Assembly (NCBI GenBank): GCA_963530515.1
Contig: CAUSEC010000004.1
Span: forward strand, 148,682-212,681
Direction of reading: 5' to 3'
From: CBFFRJ01 sp963530515
Lineage (GTDB): Bacteria; Pseudomonadota; Gammaproteobacteria; Enterobacterales; Enterobacteriaceae
DNA: 64,000 bases
The notes below the pieces were generated by a model. It ran no database searches. It worked only from the letters and a program-made list of their open reading frames with translations, and was not told the origin of the DNA. A program made the position numbers and the translations under genes. Below are positions 17,500-26,834 of this stretch, in pieces. The first letter of the stretch is position 1; every line of letters begins with the position of its first letter.

Positions 17500-18861
17500 A
17501 TGTTTAAACCGGAACTCCTCTCCCCGGCGGGAACGCTGAAAAATATGCGTTACGCTTTCGCTTATGGCGCGGACGCCGTGTACGCGGGCCAGCCACGTTA
17601 TTCACTGCGTGTACGCAACAACGAATTCAACCACGAGAATTTGCAGCAGGGCATCAACGAAGCCCATGCGCTGGGTAAAAAATTCTATGTGGTGGTGAAT
17701 ATCGCGCCGCATAACGCCAAGCTGAAAACGTTTATTCGCGATTTAAAACCCGTTGTGGATATGGGACCGGATGCACTGATCATGTCTGACCCCGGTCTGA
17801 TTATGCTGGTGCGCGAAAACTTCCCGCAGATGGATATTCACCTGTCCGTGCAGGCTAACGCCGTGAACTGGGCGACGGTGAAATTCTGGAAACAAATGGG
17901 CCTGACCCGCGTGATCCTGTCGCGTGAATTATCTCTGGATGAAATAGCCGAAATCCGCACCCAGGTGCCAGAAATGGAACTTGAGATTTTCGTGCATGGC
18001 GCGCTGTGTATGGCCTATTCTGGCCGCTGCCTGCTGTCGGGCTACATCAACAAGCGCGACCCAAACCAGGGCACCTGTACCAACGCCTGCCGCTGGGAAT
18101 ACAAGGTGCAGGAAGGCAAAGAAGACGACGTCGGTAACATCGTGCACGTTCATGAGCCGATCCCGGTGCAGAACGTTGAACCAACGCTCGGTATCGGTGA
18201 GCCCACCAGCAAAGTATTTATGCTGGAAGAAGCCCAGCGCCCCGGCGAGTACATGACCGCGTTTGAAGACGAGCACGGCACCTACATCATGAACTCCAAA
18301 GATCTGCGCGCCATTGCCCACGTCGAGCGCCTGACCGAAATGGGCGTGCACTCCCTCAAAATTGAAGGCCGCACCAAATCCTTCTACTACTGCGCCCGTA
18401 CCGCCCAGGTCTACCGCAAAGCGATTGACGATGCCGCCGCAGGCAAGCCCTTTGATCCGGCGCTGCTCGACACCCTGGAAGGCCTGGCCCATCGCGGTTA
18501 TACCGAAGGCTTCCTGCGTCGTCACACCCACGACGATTACCAGAATTACGAATACGGCTATTCCATTTCCGAGCGCCAGCAGTTTGTCGGCGAATTCACC
18601 GGCGAGCGCAAAGGCCCACTGGCAGCGGTGGCGGTCAAAAACAAATTCATGACCGGTGACAGCCTGGAACTGATGACCCCGCAGGGCAACATCAACTTTA
18701 CGCTGGAGCATATGGAAAATGGCAAAGGTGAAGCAGTTGGCGTGGCACCAGGCGATGGACATACTGTGTGGTTGCCGGTTCCACAAGATTTACAGCTGGA
18801 ATACGCGCTGCTGATGCGTAATTTCACTGGACAGACCACGCGCAATCCGCACGTTAAGTGA
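17500..18861 (+). CDS. trhP: tRNA hydroxylation protein TrhP (YegQ), U32 peptidase family
   Basis: 453 residues from the ATG at 17500, matching E. coli YegQ in length and sequence (MFKPELLSPAGTLKNMRYAF). The open frame extends to 17386, but that would include the candidate promoter. It belongs to the U32 family: the signature EIFVHGALCMAYSGRCLLSG near residue 165 and the Cys-rich GTCTNACRWEY region are intact, consistent with an iron-sulphur cluster. In E. coli it takes part, with prephenate, in hydroxylation of U34 to ho5U in certain tRNAs. The upstream neighbour yegP of K-12 is missing here. Confidence 0.94.
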   Translation: MFKPELLSPAGTLKNMRYAFAYGADAVYAGQPRYSLRVRNNEFNHENLQQGINEAHALGKKFYVVVNIAPHNAKLKTFIRDLKPVVDMGPDALIMSDPGLIMLVRENFPQMDIHLSVQANAVNWATVKFWKQMGLTRVILSRELSLDEIAEIRTQVPEMELEIFVHGALCMAYSGRCLLSGYINKRDPNQGTCTNACRWEYKVQEGKEDDVGNIVHVHEPIPVQNVEPTLGIGEPTSKVFMLEEAQRPGEYMTAFEDEHGTYIMNSKDLRAIAHVERLTEMGVHSLKIEGRTKSFYYCARTAQVYRKAIDDAAAGKPFDPALLDTLEGLAHRGYTEGFLRRHTHDDYQNYEYGYSISERQQFVGEFTGERKGPLAAVAVKNKFMTGDSLELMTPQGNINFTLEHMENGKGEAVGVAPGDGHTVWLPVPQDLQLEYALLMRNFTGQTTRNPHVK

Positions 18862-18894
18862 TTCAGTAACGTTATTTTTTCTTTCAGAAAGATC

Positions 18895-18937
18895 TTAGAA
18901 TCGGATCACATACCGGTTCCATTAATAAGGGTATTAT
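18895..18937 (+). promoter_or_regulatory. cyaR promoter with CRP-like site
   Basis: A -10 hexamer TATTAT (18932-18937) lies 8 bases before the inferred CyaR start. An imperfect CRP site, TTAGA-6-TCACA (18895-18910), is centred near -42, the position for class II activation. This matches the known cAMP-CRP control of cyaR in E. coli. The left half-site is poor (3 of 5). Confidence 0.6.
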
Positions 18938-18944
18938 CCGTTTC

Positions 18945-19030
18945 GCTGAAAAACATAACCCATAAATGCTAGCTGTACCAGGAACCACCTCCTTAGCCTG
19001 CGTAATCTCCCTTACGCAGGCTGATTTTTT
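18945..19030 (+). ncRNA. cyaR: Small regulatory RNA CyaR
   Basis: 86 bases between yegQ and yegS, the K-12 position. The sequence matches CyaR as I recall it: it begins GCTGAAAAACATAACCCATA, contains TAGCTGTACCAGGAACCACC, the single-stranded CCUCCUUA seed that pairs with target ribosome sites, and ends in a terminator stem (AGCCTGCG/CGCAGGCT) with a run of six T. CyaR is an Hfq-binding RNA that represses ompX, luxS, nadE and others when cAMP is high. Confidence 0.93.
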
Positions 19031-19113
19031 CCCCCTCTCTTTTTTCATCCGCAGGCGCACTTCTCTGTCGTGAGATACACTTTCCCCAACGGTGTTCTGA
19101 TAAGGCAGAAAGG

Positions 19114-20013
19114 ATGAGCAATTTTCCAGGCAGTTTATTGATCCTCAACGGGAAAAGCGCAGGTGATGACCTGCTTCGTCAGGCCATTATGCTGCTGCGC
19201 AGTGAAGGGATGGATATCCAGGTCCGGGTGACCTGGGAAAAGGGGGATGCAGAACGTTATGTCGCTGAGGCCATTGAACTGGGGGTCGAAACAGTGATTG
19301 CCGGTGGCGGCGATGGCACGATTAATGAAGTGGCGACGGCGCTGGTGCGCAACCGGGGTGAGCACATTCCGGCACTGGGCATTTTGCCGCTCGGCACCGC
19401 AAACGACTTTGCCACCAGCGCCGGGATCCCCGAATCGCTGGATAAGGCCCTGCAACTGGCTATCGTCGGCAAAGCGGTGGCGGTGGATATCGCCGAGGTC
19501 AACGGCAAGACCTGCTTTATCAATATGGCGACGGGCGGTTTTGGCACCCGGATAACCACGGAAACCCCGGAAAAACTCAAAGCGGCACTGGGCGGCGTGT
19601 CCTACATCTTGCATGGTCTGATGCGCATGGACACGGTGAAGCCAGACCGCTGCGAAATCAAAGGTGAGAACTTTCACTGGCAGGGCGATGCGCTGGTGAT
19701 AGGCATTGGCAACGGGCGTCAGGCCGGTGGTGGTCAGCAGCTCTGCCCGCAGGCGCTGATTAACGACGGCCAGCTGGAGCTGCGTATTTTTACCGGTGAC
19801 GAGATCCTCCCCGCCCTGTTCACCACCCTGACCCAGCCGGACGACAACCCGCATATCGTTGACGGCAAATCCGCCTGGTTTGAAATCAGCGCCCCGCACG
19901 ACATCACCTTTAACCTGGACGGTGAGCCGCTCAAAGGGCAGAACTTCAGCATTCGAATTTTGCCCAACGCGCTGACGTGCCGCCTGCCGCCGGACTGCCC
20001 GCTGCTGCGCTAG
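19114..20013 (+). CDS. yegS: Lipid kinase YegS
   Basis: 299 residues, as in E. coli. Diacylglycerol-kinase-type catalytic domain: the nucleotide-binding motif VIAGGGDGTINEVATAL near residue 62, LGILPLGTANDFATSAGIP near residue 89, and the C-terminal lipid-binding beta domain with DITFNLDGEPLKGQNF. E. coli YegS phosphorylates phosphatidylglycerol in vitro; the physiological substrate is unsettled. The ATG at 19114 follows AGAAAGG. Its stop overlaps the convergent FidL-like gene by four bases. Confidence 0.95.
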   Translation: MSNFPGSLLILNGKSAGDDLLRQAIMLLRSEGMDIQVRVTWEKGDAERYVAEAIELGVETVIAGGGDGTINEVATALVRNRGEHIPALGILPLGTANDFATSAGIPESLDKALQLAIVGKAVAVDIAEVNGKTCFINMATGGFGTRITTETPEKLKAALGGVSYILHGLMRMDTVKPDRCEIKGENFHWQGDALVIGIGNGRQAGGGQQLCPQALINDGQLELRIFTGDEILPALFTTLTQPDDNPHIVDGKSAWFEISAPHDITFNLDGEPLKGQNFSIRILPNALTCRLPPDCPLLR

Positions 20014-20483
20014 GCCTTACAGTAAATTGACGGCGATCGGCTGGTGAACAACAGCCAGTGATTGCCGTCCGTTCGCGAAATATTGAGGTAGAACGGCACC
20101 CCTTCGCGCAGATAGAAGTCAGGCAAGGTACGCGGCAGGAGCGGATTCATCGCCGTCTCTCCGGTGCTAACAGACACCCTCTCTGATTGCAGAAAATAAT
20201 CCTGTCCTTTGCGGTTAAATGAGAACCAAACGTTGTGGTTTACCGGCACCGATCCCACCCCTTTTTGCGTAATTTCGCCGCGTAAGATGGCGACCCCATT
20301 GGTGCCGTTAAATATATAACGAATAGAGATATTCCCTTCGATCGAGGGATATTCCACGGATAAATCCCCCATACAATCGAAATGTCCACGCTGCCAGATT
20401 TGAATACTTTTGATTGCGATAAAGCTTAACATTACTGCAACCACGAGGATCAACATAAATATCATTCCATTACGCCGGGACAT
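20010..20483 (-). CDS. FidL-like membrane-anchored protein
   Basis: 157 residues from the ATG at 20483, chosen because TGGAGGATCGCT gives a strong ribosome site at the right distance; the open frame continues five codons further upstream. One N-terminal membrane helix (MIFMLILVVAVMLSFIAIKS) is followed by a periplasmic domain of about 120 residues with no recognised motif. Small proteins of this type (FidL) accompany MarT-like regulators in Salmonella and other enterics. Here it directly follows and overlaps by 14 bases such a regulator, so the two probably work as a unit. Confidence 0.65.
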   Translation of the reverse strand: MSRRNGMIFMLILVVAVMLSFIAIKSIQIWQRGHFDCMGDLSVEYPSIEGNISIRYIFNGTNGVAILRGEITQKGVGSVPVNHNVWFSFNRKGQDYFLQSERVSVSTGETAMNPLLPRTLPDFYLREGVPFYLNISRTDGNHWLLFTSRSPSIYCKA

Positions 20484-21228
20484 AGCGATCCTCCACAAAT
20501 ATATAGCGCGTTACACAATCATTTTCGCGCCATTGGCTATATTGCTGACGGCACATTAAAACAGACACCCGTGAAAAGTTAGGGTACAGCGTAATATAGG
20601 ACCACGGATAATTCTGGCAATCCAGCGACGCGTTTTTGATAACACGCTGATGTTTATCATGATTAAGCACATCAGGGTTGCCATAATAATAGCAACCGTC
20701 TTTATTGCCGAGCGAAGCGTAATTAACGAAACGTGAATCAAACTCACTTCGCCAGGTCATCACGGCCGTGATAATAGAGGCGATGATAACCACGGTCGTT
20801 GCGATAAACTTTCCCGGCAGGCGTCTCACCGGGCGCGGCGGCGCAAAGGGAATGTCTTCGCAGTCCTCACTGTCGGCTTTTTGCTGGATCTCAATATGCA
20901 GAAGTGATTCCATTTTCACGCCGACTTTCGGTACGGTGACAATCCACTCTTCATTGAGGCCAAATTCTTTAAATGCCCGGCGCAGCAAAGAAATATTCTG
21001 GTAAAAAGCGTTGTTTGTCACCTGCGCGCCATTACTTTCCCAGACATGCTGATAAAAATAATCGCGCTCAACGACCTGCCCGTGATGCTGAATTAATATG
21101 AGCAGACAACGTGTTGCCGGATTGCTCAACGACAAACGCTGTGTTTCATCGCCCACAGATATAAGCAAATTTTTATTCGGCAAAAAATTGACAATATTGT
21201 CCAACAAATAAATATTTGTCATTCCCAT
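20470..21228 (-). CDS. ToxR/CadC/MarT-like membrane transcription regulator
   Basis: 252 residues. The N-terminal 100 residues form an OmpR-type winged helix (SLSNPATRCLLILIQHHGQV; NNAFYQNISLLRRAFKEFG; VPKVGVKME), then one membrane helix near residue 140 (FIATTVVIIASIITAVMTW) and a periplasmic C-terminus with several Cys (DGCYYYG, LDCQNYP, LMCRQQ, NDCVTR). This is the architecture of ToxR, CadC and MarT, which sense the periplasm and bind DNA directly. Its place just downstream of a fimbrial cluster on the same strand suggests, but does not show, that it controls those fimbriae. Confidence 0.78.
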   Translation of the reverse strand: MGMTNIYLLDNIVNFLPNKNLLISVGDETQRLSLSNPATRCLLILIQHHGQVVERDYFYQHVWESNGAQVTNNAFYQNISLLRRAFKEFGLNEEWIVTVPKVGVKMESLLHIEIQQKADSEDCEDIPFAPPRPVRRLPGKFIATTVVIIASIITAVMTWRSEFDSRFVNYASLGNKDGCYYYGNPDVLNHDKHQRVIKNASLDCQNYPWSYITLYPNFSRVSVLMCRQQYSQWRENDCVTRYIFVEDRYVPA

Positions 21229-21280
21229 TCCTGATTCTTTATTAAAAGTAAATAAACGTAACGGACAGTAAACCTCTGCA

Positions 21281-21973
21281 TTATTTTATCAATGCAGATA
21301 ACCCCCACTTATTTCCGTCATCATTAATGACCGCGAAGTCTATCTTATTATTTCGTGCAACTGGAGCATTAATTGTGAAAATAGCCCGTTCCTCACCAGG
21401 TGCCACGATTAATCCATTAGATGAATAATTCTCCACAACCAAATCAGACAGAGTTATATTCCATTGTGTTTTGTTTTTAACATAAATAGCACCAGACTTA
21501 TGTGTAAAATCCAGCATATTCATAGAATCAATATTTAGATCCGAAATTCCCTTCGGTCGCCACAGCACTTTCAACTGGGTTCGCAGCGCCAGACGCACTT
21601 TTTCTGCGTGTGTTGTGCCCGCCTGTTCCGGCGGGAGCTGGTACACATTGAGCCAGAATAGCGATTCTTTGTCGGTCGCCAGCCCGGCTCCGCTGCCCAT
21701 CAGGCGAATCTCTCGCTGTTCACCGGGCAACAATTTTAGCACCGGCGGCAGCACCACAAACGCCGGGTGGGCATTGTCAGGCGTGGAGTACGGGTTGCCA
21801 TCGTCTATCCAGCTTTGTACCAGCATCGGGGTATCGCCGTCATTCGCCAGCCTGACCGTTTTTTGCTGTACCCCATGGGCAAAGACAACCCGGGTGGTAT
21901 TGACGTTCACCGCTGCCTGCAGCGGCAGGCTGAGCAGCAACAGGCTACTGAATACGCAGCAAAATTTGCGCAC
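21281..21973 (-). CDS. PapD-like fimbrial chaperone
   Basis: About 230 residues from a GTG at 21973, which gives a clean signal peptide (MRKFCCVFSSLLLLSLPLQA). The open frame reaches an ATG at 22045, but that start would overlap the upstream adhesin gene by 101 bases and put 24 charged residues before the signal. The mature part is a PapD-type chaperone: TTRVVFAHGVQQKTVRLAND (G1-like start), the middle motif VLPPVLKLLPGEQREIRLM and KLDLWRP-like VLWRPKGI. It would fold pilins in the periplasm. Being last in the cluster is unusual; chaperones more often precede the usher. Confidence 0.85.
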   Translation of the reverse strand: MRKFCCVFSSLLLLSLPLQAAVNVNTTRVVFAHGVQQKTVRLANDGDTPMLVQSWIDDGNPYSTPDNAHPAFVVLPPVLKLLPGEQREIRLMGSGAGLATDKESLFWLNVYQLPPEQAGTTHAEKVRLALRTQLKVLWRPKGISDLNIDSMNMLDFTHKSGAIYVKNKTQWNITLSDLVVENYSSNGLIVAPGEERAIFTINAPVARNNKIDFAVINDDGNKWGLSALIK

Positions 21974-23288
21974 GCGCCTGATAACTTCCGGCCGTAACCG
22001 GTTCAGTCCCAAAGCGCGCCAGCCGGGCTTCGAATGTTTCATCATAGTAATTTATTCCGTCTCGTGTTTCCGTCAGCTGCTGGCTCCCCGCCAGCACCGG
22101 TGTCCATCCCCCCGCGGTTCCTGTCCCCGCCACGCTTGAGGTCAAAAAGTTCATCGCCTGACCGGCACGATAAATCCGCACCCCCACGCCCTTCGCACGC
22201 CCCGCAGCTCCGTAGTTTTCGTCCAGTAGCCAGGTCACGGCGCTGCCGCTGGTGAGCCCAAACCCCTGCGCTGCTGCCACACTGCTGTCGCTGGCAAGAA
22301 AGCCCAACGCAACCTGCCCTTTGTTGGCCGTCACCCCGGAAACCACCGTTGACTCGCAGGCAAACGCCAGCTGAAACGGGGAGGAGACCGATTCGCCACC
22401 CGTCAGCGCCGCCGCCGTCACCGGAGGCAGCACCACCACCGGCGTGAACTGAGTCACCTGACACATGGCTGAACGCTTGACCGCAATGTTGTTGCCATAC
22501 AGGCTGATGACCGACGGCCAGTCATTGGCCCAGCCCGCCCAGTTGCCGTTGCGGTGCGCCTGCCCGACGTTAATCCCCCAGGAGGTGGTGCCTGGCCCGC
22601 GAAACACCACGTAGGCATTCGGGTTCACGAACACGTTGTAGTTATAAGGCGCATCCACGGCGTAATAGCGCGTGTCGGCGGTCTTGATTAATTCCGCGCT
22701 GATTGCAGAGAAATTCTTGGCCTTGATGAGGAAGTTACCCGCACTGTCAGTATCCAGATTCTCCAGCGGGCGCTGCTGCCAGACGTCGGTAAAGTGGCTG
22801 CCGCTGGCTTCATGGGTCAGACGCAGCGCCACGTTTTTAATCTTGGTCAGATAGGCTCCCGGTACGTCGGTGCTCTCCATCCAGCCCGCGTGCAGGTCAT
22901 CGCCATTGGTGGACCAGGCCTCAAACAGCTGCCCGGCGGTGTCGGGTGTGCAGCGAAAGAACACCTGCTCCGGGTCGTAACCTCCGCCCTTGTGCGCGTA
23001 GGTGGTAAAAGGAATGCCTCCCGCCGAGGTCAGCACGGTGCCCGCAGGCTGAAAACTGTTGTTGCTGGTCAAATCCACCGATTTGCTCAGGCCTGGCAAC
23101 AGCCCGTTCCAGGCATCATTTCCCCCACCGCTGCGCCAGTCGTTGCCGATGCCGTCATGTTCACCGCTCAGCCGGTGGGTGCCCTGCGCACCGCTGGTGC
23201 CTGATTTCCAGGGGTAGATGATGTACTCGCAGGCGGCAAACGCCTGGCCGGTGTACAGGCACAGCGCGAGACAGAAAAGCTTATTCAT
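21945..23288 (-). CDS. Two-domain fimbrial adhesin-like protein
   Basis: 447 residues with a signal peptide (MNKLFCLALCLYTGQAFA, cleaved before ACEY). The N-terminal part, about 270 residues, has no motif I recognise and is rich in Gly, Trp and Tyr. The C-terminal part (from about ACESTVVSGVTANKGQ) resembles a pilin domain and ends in the beta-strand QARAQILLRIQ expected to be the polymerisation strand. This layout is typical of tip adhesins. It begins five bases after the usher remnant stop and overlaps the chaperone gene. Confidence 0.75.
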   Translation of the reverse strand: MNKLFCLALCLYTGQAFAACEYIIYPWKSGTSGAQGTHRLSGEHDGIGNDWRSGGGNDAWNGLLPGLSKSVDLTSNNSFQPAGTVLTSAGGIPFTTYAHKGGGYDPEQVFFRCTPDTAGQLFEAWSTNGDDLHAGWMESTDVPGAYLTKIKNVALRLTHEASGSHFTDVWQQRPLENLDTDSAGNFLIKAKNFSAISAELIKTADTRYYAVDAPYNYNVFVNPNAYVVFRGPGTTSWGINVGQAHRNGNWAGWANDWPSVISLYGNNIAVKRSAMCQVTQFTPVVVLPPVTAAALTGGESVSSPFQLAFACESTVVSGVTANKGQVALGFLASDSSVAAAQGFGLTSGSAVTWLLDENYGAAGRAKGVGVRIYRAGQAMNFLTSSVAGTGTAGGWTPVLAGSQQLTETRDGINYYDETFEARLARFGTEPVTAGSYQARAQILLRIQ

Positions 23289-23292
23289 GACG

Positions 23293-24860
23293 TTATCGTC
23301 CTTGTGTGCAACTCAGTTTCAAAGGGATCAACGTCGCGGCCAGCTGCGCCTGGGTCAGTGACCAGCGCAACGTGCAGTGGTCGCCCGCATGCAGCGTGCC
23401 TTCTTGCTGCGCAACCCTGGCGTAGATCTGATTCCCCTGTCCGACCATCCCAATAACTTTGCCCTGCGCGTCCTTCACCGGTTCACCGGGGATGAGCGTC
23501 GCGTTGCCCGGCACCGTGATCAGCAAGGCATAACCACGCAGCGTGGCAAAGGTCAGTTTCACCGCCGCCCCGGCCATTGGGGCCACCCGCCGCTGGCTTT
23601 CCAGTAGCTCGGTCTGGTTGTCCATTCCGGTGCCATCCAGGGAAATCGTGTTATAGCGATAGGGCGTCAGCGACGGCACCAGCGCAAAACCGCCGTTGTT
23701 CACTTTTGTGCCCTGGCTGCCGCTCACATTCGCCCCGCTTGCACCGGGTGCGTCGACAAGTGCGAAGGTTTCCCCCAGCCAGGGGCCTGCCACTATGCCG
23801 TCACGATGAATAACCAGCGCCCCGCGTGCACCCGCCGTCCACTGCTGATAATCCTGGGCGCGGGCATAGCTCATACTGAGGTTGCCAAAGGCGTTCATCT
23901 GTTGCAGCGACCCGCTCCAGTCGGTCTGCGAGCCGCCGCCGTCGCGGGTGCGCTGCCAGCCGCTGGAAAGCGCATAGTTAAGGGTTTCTTCCTCGTTCAG
24001 CGCCCCGGCGAGCGACATCTGCGTGCCCGTGCCGCTGCGTTTCGCCTGACTGGCGGAAAACGACGCATAGTGTTCGCGCTGCCCAAAACTGAGCGGCACC
24101 GACAGCGTCAGGGTGGCGATATTCTCCTTTTGCCCCTGTCGGGTCATGCCATTGTCCAGACCGTTGCGCTGGCGGGACCAACTCTCCTGCCGACTCAACG
24201 CCAGATTGACGCTTACCTTGCCAATCGTGGTGCCATAGCCCATCTGCAACTGCGTGTTGCGCCCCCGGTTGTCGTAGTAGTCCATCACCGAACCGGAGAG
24301 CCACAGGTTGCCGTACTCGCCCAGCGTCTGGTTGACGGTCAGCGTGAACTGGTTGCGCTGATTGAGCGAGTCCGAACGCCAGCTATTCCCGCGTTTCAGC
24401 GCGCTGCGCTGGCCAAGCACATCGCCAAAATCGCGATAGCCGTCGGTCGAGTAGCGATAACCCGCCAGCGCGACGTGGGTGTTCGTCGGCAAAAAGGTCT
24501 TACTCCACTGGGTCTGAAGCCGCCAGCCGCGCAGTTGCTCATCCCCGATGCGACTTTGTGAAACCGTGGCATCCAGGCCGAAGGCGCCTAAATCCGTCGA
24601 CAAAACGCCACCCGCCACCAGCGCCTGGTAGTCTTCACCCATCCGTATACCGCCGTTGGCCGTCAGTTGATTTGCCACGCCGCGCTCCATCGTCAGATCG
24701 GCAAAGGCATTATTGACGGAGGCATAGTCCCTGGCCCTGCCAAGCGTTGCGCTGTAGCGCCAGACGCCGGGGCGCAGGGCCAGCGGCACGCTCGCCCAGG
24801 GGACAGAAAACCCGCTCACCTGGCCGTCAGCTCCGGTATACCAGCAAGCATCCTGTTCAT
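23293..24860 (-). pseudogene. Fimbrial usher, N-terminally truncated
   Basis: The readable frame encodes about 508 residues of a chaperone-usher outer-membrane usher, from the end of the plug region (SGFSVPWASVPLALRPG) through the C-terminal beta-barrel (MDNQTELLESQRRVAP; LRGYALLITVPG) and the CTD. Full ushers have about 800 residues, so roughly 300 N-terminal residues, including the chaperone-binding domain and half the barrel, are gone. The frame runs upstream to a TGA near 24868 with no ATG. An ATG at 24860 with weak spacing to the pilin stop reads in another frame and stops after 14 codons. This looks like an out-of-frame internal deletion; the only in-frame start is the GTG at 24819, too late for an exported protein. 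The system is probably inactive. Confidence 0.75.
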
Positions 24861-24874
24861 TGTCGTGTCATCCG

Positions 24875-25426
24875 TCAGAGATAGGTAATGGCGTACTGCA
24901 CGGAGCCGAGCACCGTACCCGCCCCTGCACTGCCCGTCGGGCTGTAATACTGCACCGCGAAGTCGTGTTCGCCGGAGGTCTGGCCTGCCGGAACCGTCAC
25001 CCCGGCAATCGCCGTCGAGGTACGCAGATCGATTGGCGTCGCGCCACCTGCATCGGTCAGCAGCTGTAATTCAACGTTGGTCGCCGAGCCGGTATTGGAA
25101 AGATTGCCGGTCGCACTCACGTTGTGACCAACAAAGACGGTTTTCACATCCAGCGCACCGGACGTCACGGCACACCCTGTTACCCCCAGCGTGAAGGTGG
25201 TTAACCCGGCAGCACTGTCTGCGGTTGCCAGCTGGCTTTTGGACACGGTCGGCAGGAGCACAACCGGGCGTGCGGTCACACCGTTAATGGTGACCTCACA
25301 GGTCTGCTCGCTGACTTCACCTTTAAAAGTGATGGTATTGGTGGAATCCGCGACGGCGGCCTGACTCAACATACAGGCCGTTATACCCACGACACTGGCG
25401 ATTCTTTGGCGAAGATTGAAAGACAT
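24875..25426 (-). CDS. Type 1-like major fimbrial subunit
   Basis: 183 residues with a signal peptide ending AAVADS. The mature protein has the pilin pattern: donor strand TITFKGEVSEQTCEV, two Cys about 40 residues apart (QTCEV and TGCAV), and a C-terminal YAITYL with penultimate Tyr, as needed for chaperone binding. It is the promoter-proximal gene of the fimbrial cluster and is intact, unlike the usher that follows. Confidence 0.88.
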   Translation of the reverse strand: MSFNLRQRIASVVGITACMLSQAAVADSTNTITFKGEVSEQTCEVTINGVTARPVVLLPTVSKSQLATADSAAGLTTFTLGVTGCAVTSGALDVKTVFVGHNVSATGNLSNTGSATNVELQLLTDAGGATPIDLRTSTAIAGVTVPAGQTSGEHDFAVQYYSPTGSAGAGTVLGSVQYAITYL

Positions 25427-25746
25427 AGTGATATTTCCTTTATTTGTACGATCCTGAAATCCGATCTGAAATCAGAGATGAATCGTCGAAATAACCTGAC
25501 GATTTCCGGCAGTTTAGGAATTATCCGTACGAATAAAAGGTTTATTTTCTGAGCATAGATCCCGGGCATCTTAAATAAGATTTAAGATCTTATTTACCTG
25601 CATCAACCCATTGATATCAGGCATGTTAAGAGAAAAAATCGTTATCAGGCGCTTTGAAAATTAATTCTCTTAATTGCGATAATAAAGAGCACGTGGGGTG
25701 CAAAGAAGTGAGAAAAGAAATAATGAGCTTATTAATGATTAGGCAA
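25427..25746. promoter_or_regulatory. Fimbrial promoter region with long palindrome
   Basis: AT-rich non-coding stretch upstream of the pilin gene. It contains a 25-bp inverted repeat (arms TAAATAAGAT at 25572-25581 and ATCTTATTTA at 25587-25596, 5-base centre), which may be an operator, for instance of the MarT-like regulator encoded downstream. No invertible-switch repeats or recombinase gene are seen. Function inferred. Confidence 0.4.
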
Positions 25747-25780
25747 ATTCCCTCTCCCACCAGGAAGAGGGAATCTCTTT
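25747..25780 (-). terminator. Terminator hairpin after fbaB
   Basis: Perfect 9-base arms ATTCCCTCT (25747-25755) and AGAGGGAAT (25766-25774) around a 10-base loop, just after the fbaB stop. The plus strand continues into CTCTTTTTT, so it could act in both directions. Confidence 0.65.
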
Positions 25781-25781
25781 T

Positions 25782-26834
25782 TTAAGCAATGGTCACTTTA
25801 TTATTCAGATACACATCCTGAACGGCGTTAATTAATTTCACGCCATCAGCCATGGATTTCTTAAACGCCTTGCGGCCAAGAATCAGCCCCATGCCGCCCG
25901 CACGCTTATTGATGACCGCAGTCCGCACGGCATCGCTAAGATCGTTCTCGCCGCCTGCCGCACCGCCGGAGTTAATTAAGCCCGCCCGTCCCATGTAACA
26001 GTTGGCCAGCTGATAGCGCACCAGATCGATAGGGTTGTCACTGGTCAGCTTGCTGTAGACCCTTTCATCGGTATAACCGAAGTTTACCGCCTTGTAGCCG
26101 CCGTTATTTTCCGCCATTTTCTGTTTCACAATGTCCGCCCCAATGGTGGCGGCAATGTGGTTAGCCTGGCCAGTCAAATCCGCCGATACGTGATAATCCA
26201 CCCCATCTTTTTTGAACGCCGGGTTACGCAGATAAGCCCAGAGCACCGTCACCAGCCCCAACTCATGCGCCCGTTCAAAGGCAGCGGAAATCTCTTCAAT
26301 CTGACGACGCGACTCTTCGGAGCCAAAATAGATGGTCGCGCCCACTGCCACCGCTCCCATATTGAAGGCCTGGTCTACGCTGGCATAGAGCGTCTGATCG
26401 TACTCGGTAGGGTAGCTCAGGGTTTCGTTGTGGTTCAGTTTGACGAGGAAGGGAATACGGTGTGCGTAACGGCGAGACACCGACGCCAGTACGCCATAGG
26501 TGGAGGCAACACAGTTGCAGCCCGCTTCAATCGCCAGCTCAACAATGTTTTTTGGATCAAAATAGAGCGGATTGGCGGCAAAAGACGCCCCGGCGGAGTG
26601 TTCGATACCCTGGTCAACCGGCAGAATCGACAGATAGCCCGTTTTGGCGAGCCGCCCGGTGTTATAGAGCGTCTGCATGTTTCGCAGCACCGCAGGCGGG
26701 CGGTTGTTATCCATCATCACCCGGGTAACGTAATCCTCCCCCGGCAAATAGAGTTGGTCCGCGGCAATGGTCGTGCAGCGGTGTTGTAACAGGGTGTCGG
26801 CGTCTTTGCCAAGCAACTGCGCAATATCAGTCAT
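25782..26834 (-). CDS. fbaB: Class I fructose-bisphosphate aldolase
   Basis: 350 residues, as in E. coli FbaB, and near-identical by eye. A DhnA-type class I aldolase that interconverts fructose-1,6-bisphosphate with DHAP and glyceraldehyde-3-phosphate through a Schiff base; the lysine lies in the segment ATIGADIVKQKMAEN. Other conserved segments are LSILPVDQGIEHSAG and GGAAGGENDLSDAVRTAV. Normally expressed under gluconeogenic conditions. Divergent from yegT across 245 bases. Confidence 0.96.
   Translation of the reverse strand: MTDIAQLLGKDADTLLQHRCTTIAADQLYLPGEDYVTRVMMDNNRPPAVLRNMQTLYNTGRLAKTGYLSILPVDQGIEHSAGASFAANPLYFDPKNIVELAIEAGCNCVASTYGVLASVSRRYAHRIPFLVKLNHNETLSYPTEYDQTLYASVDQAFNMGAVAVGATIYFGSEESRRQIEEISAAFERAHELGLVTVLWAYLRNPAFKKDGVDYHVSADLTGQANHIAATIGADIVKQKMAENNGGYKAVNFGYTDERVYSKLTSDNPIDLVRYQLANCYMGRAGLINSGGAAGGENDLSDAVRTAVINKRAGGMGLILGRKAFKKSMADGVKLINAVQDVYLNNKVTIA

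Noticed and set aside
17929..18786. 285-codon minus-strand ORF opposite yegQ
   Set aside because: Shadow ORF: composition is that of the reverse strand of a conserved coding region, and no domain is recognisable.
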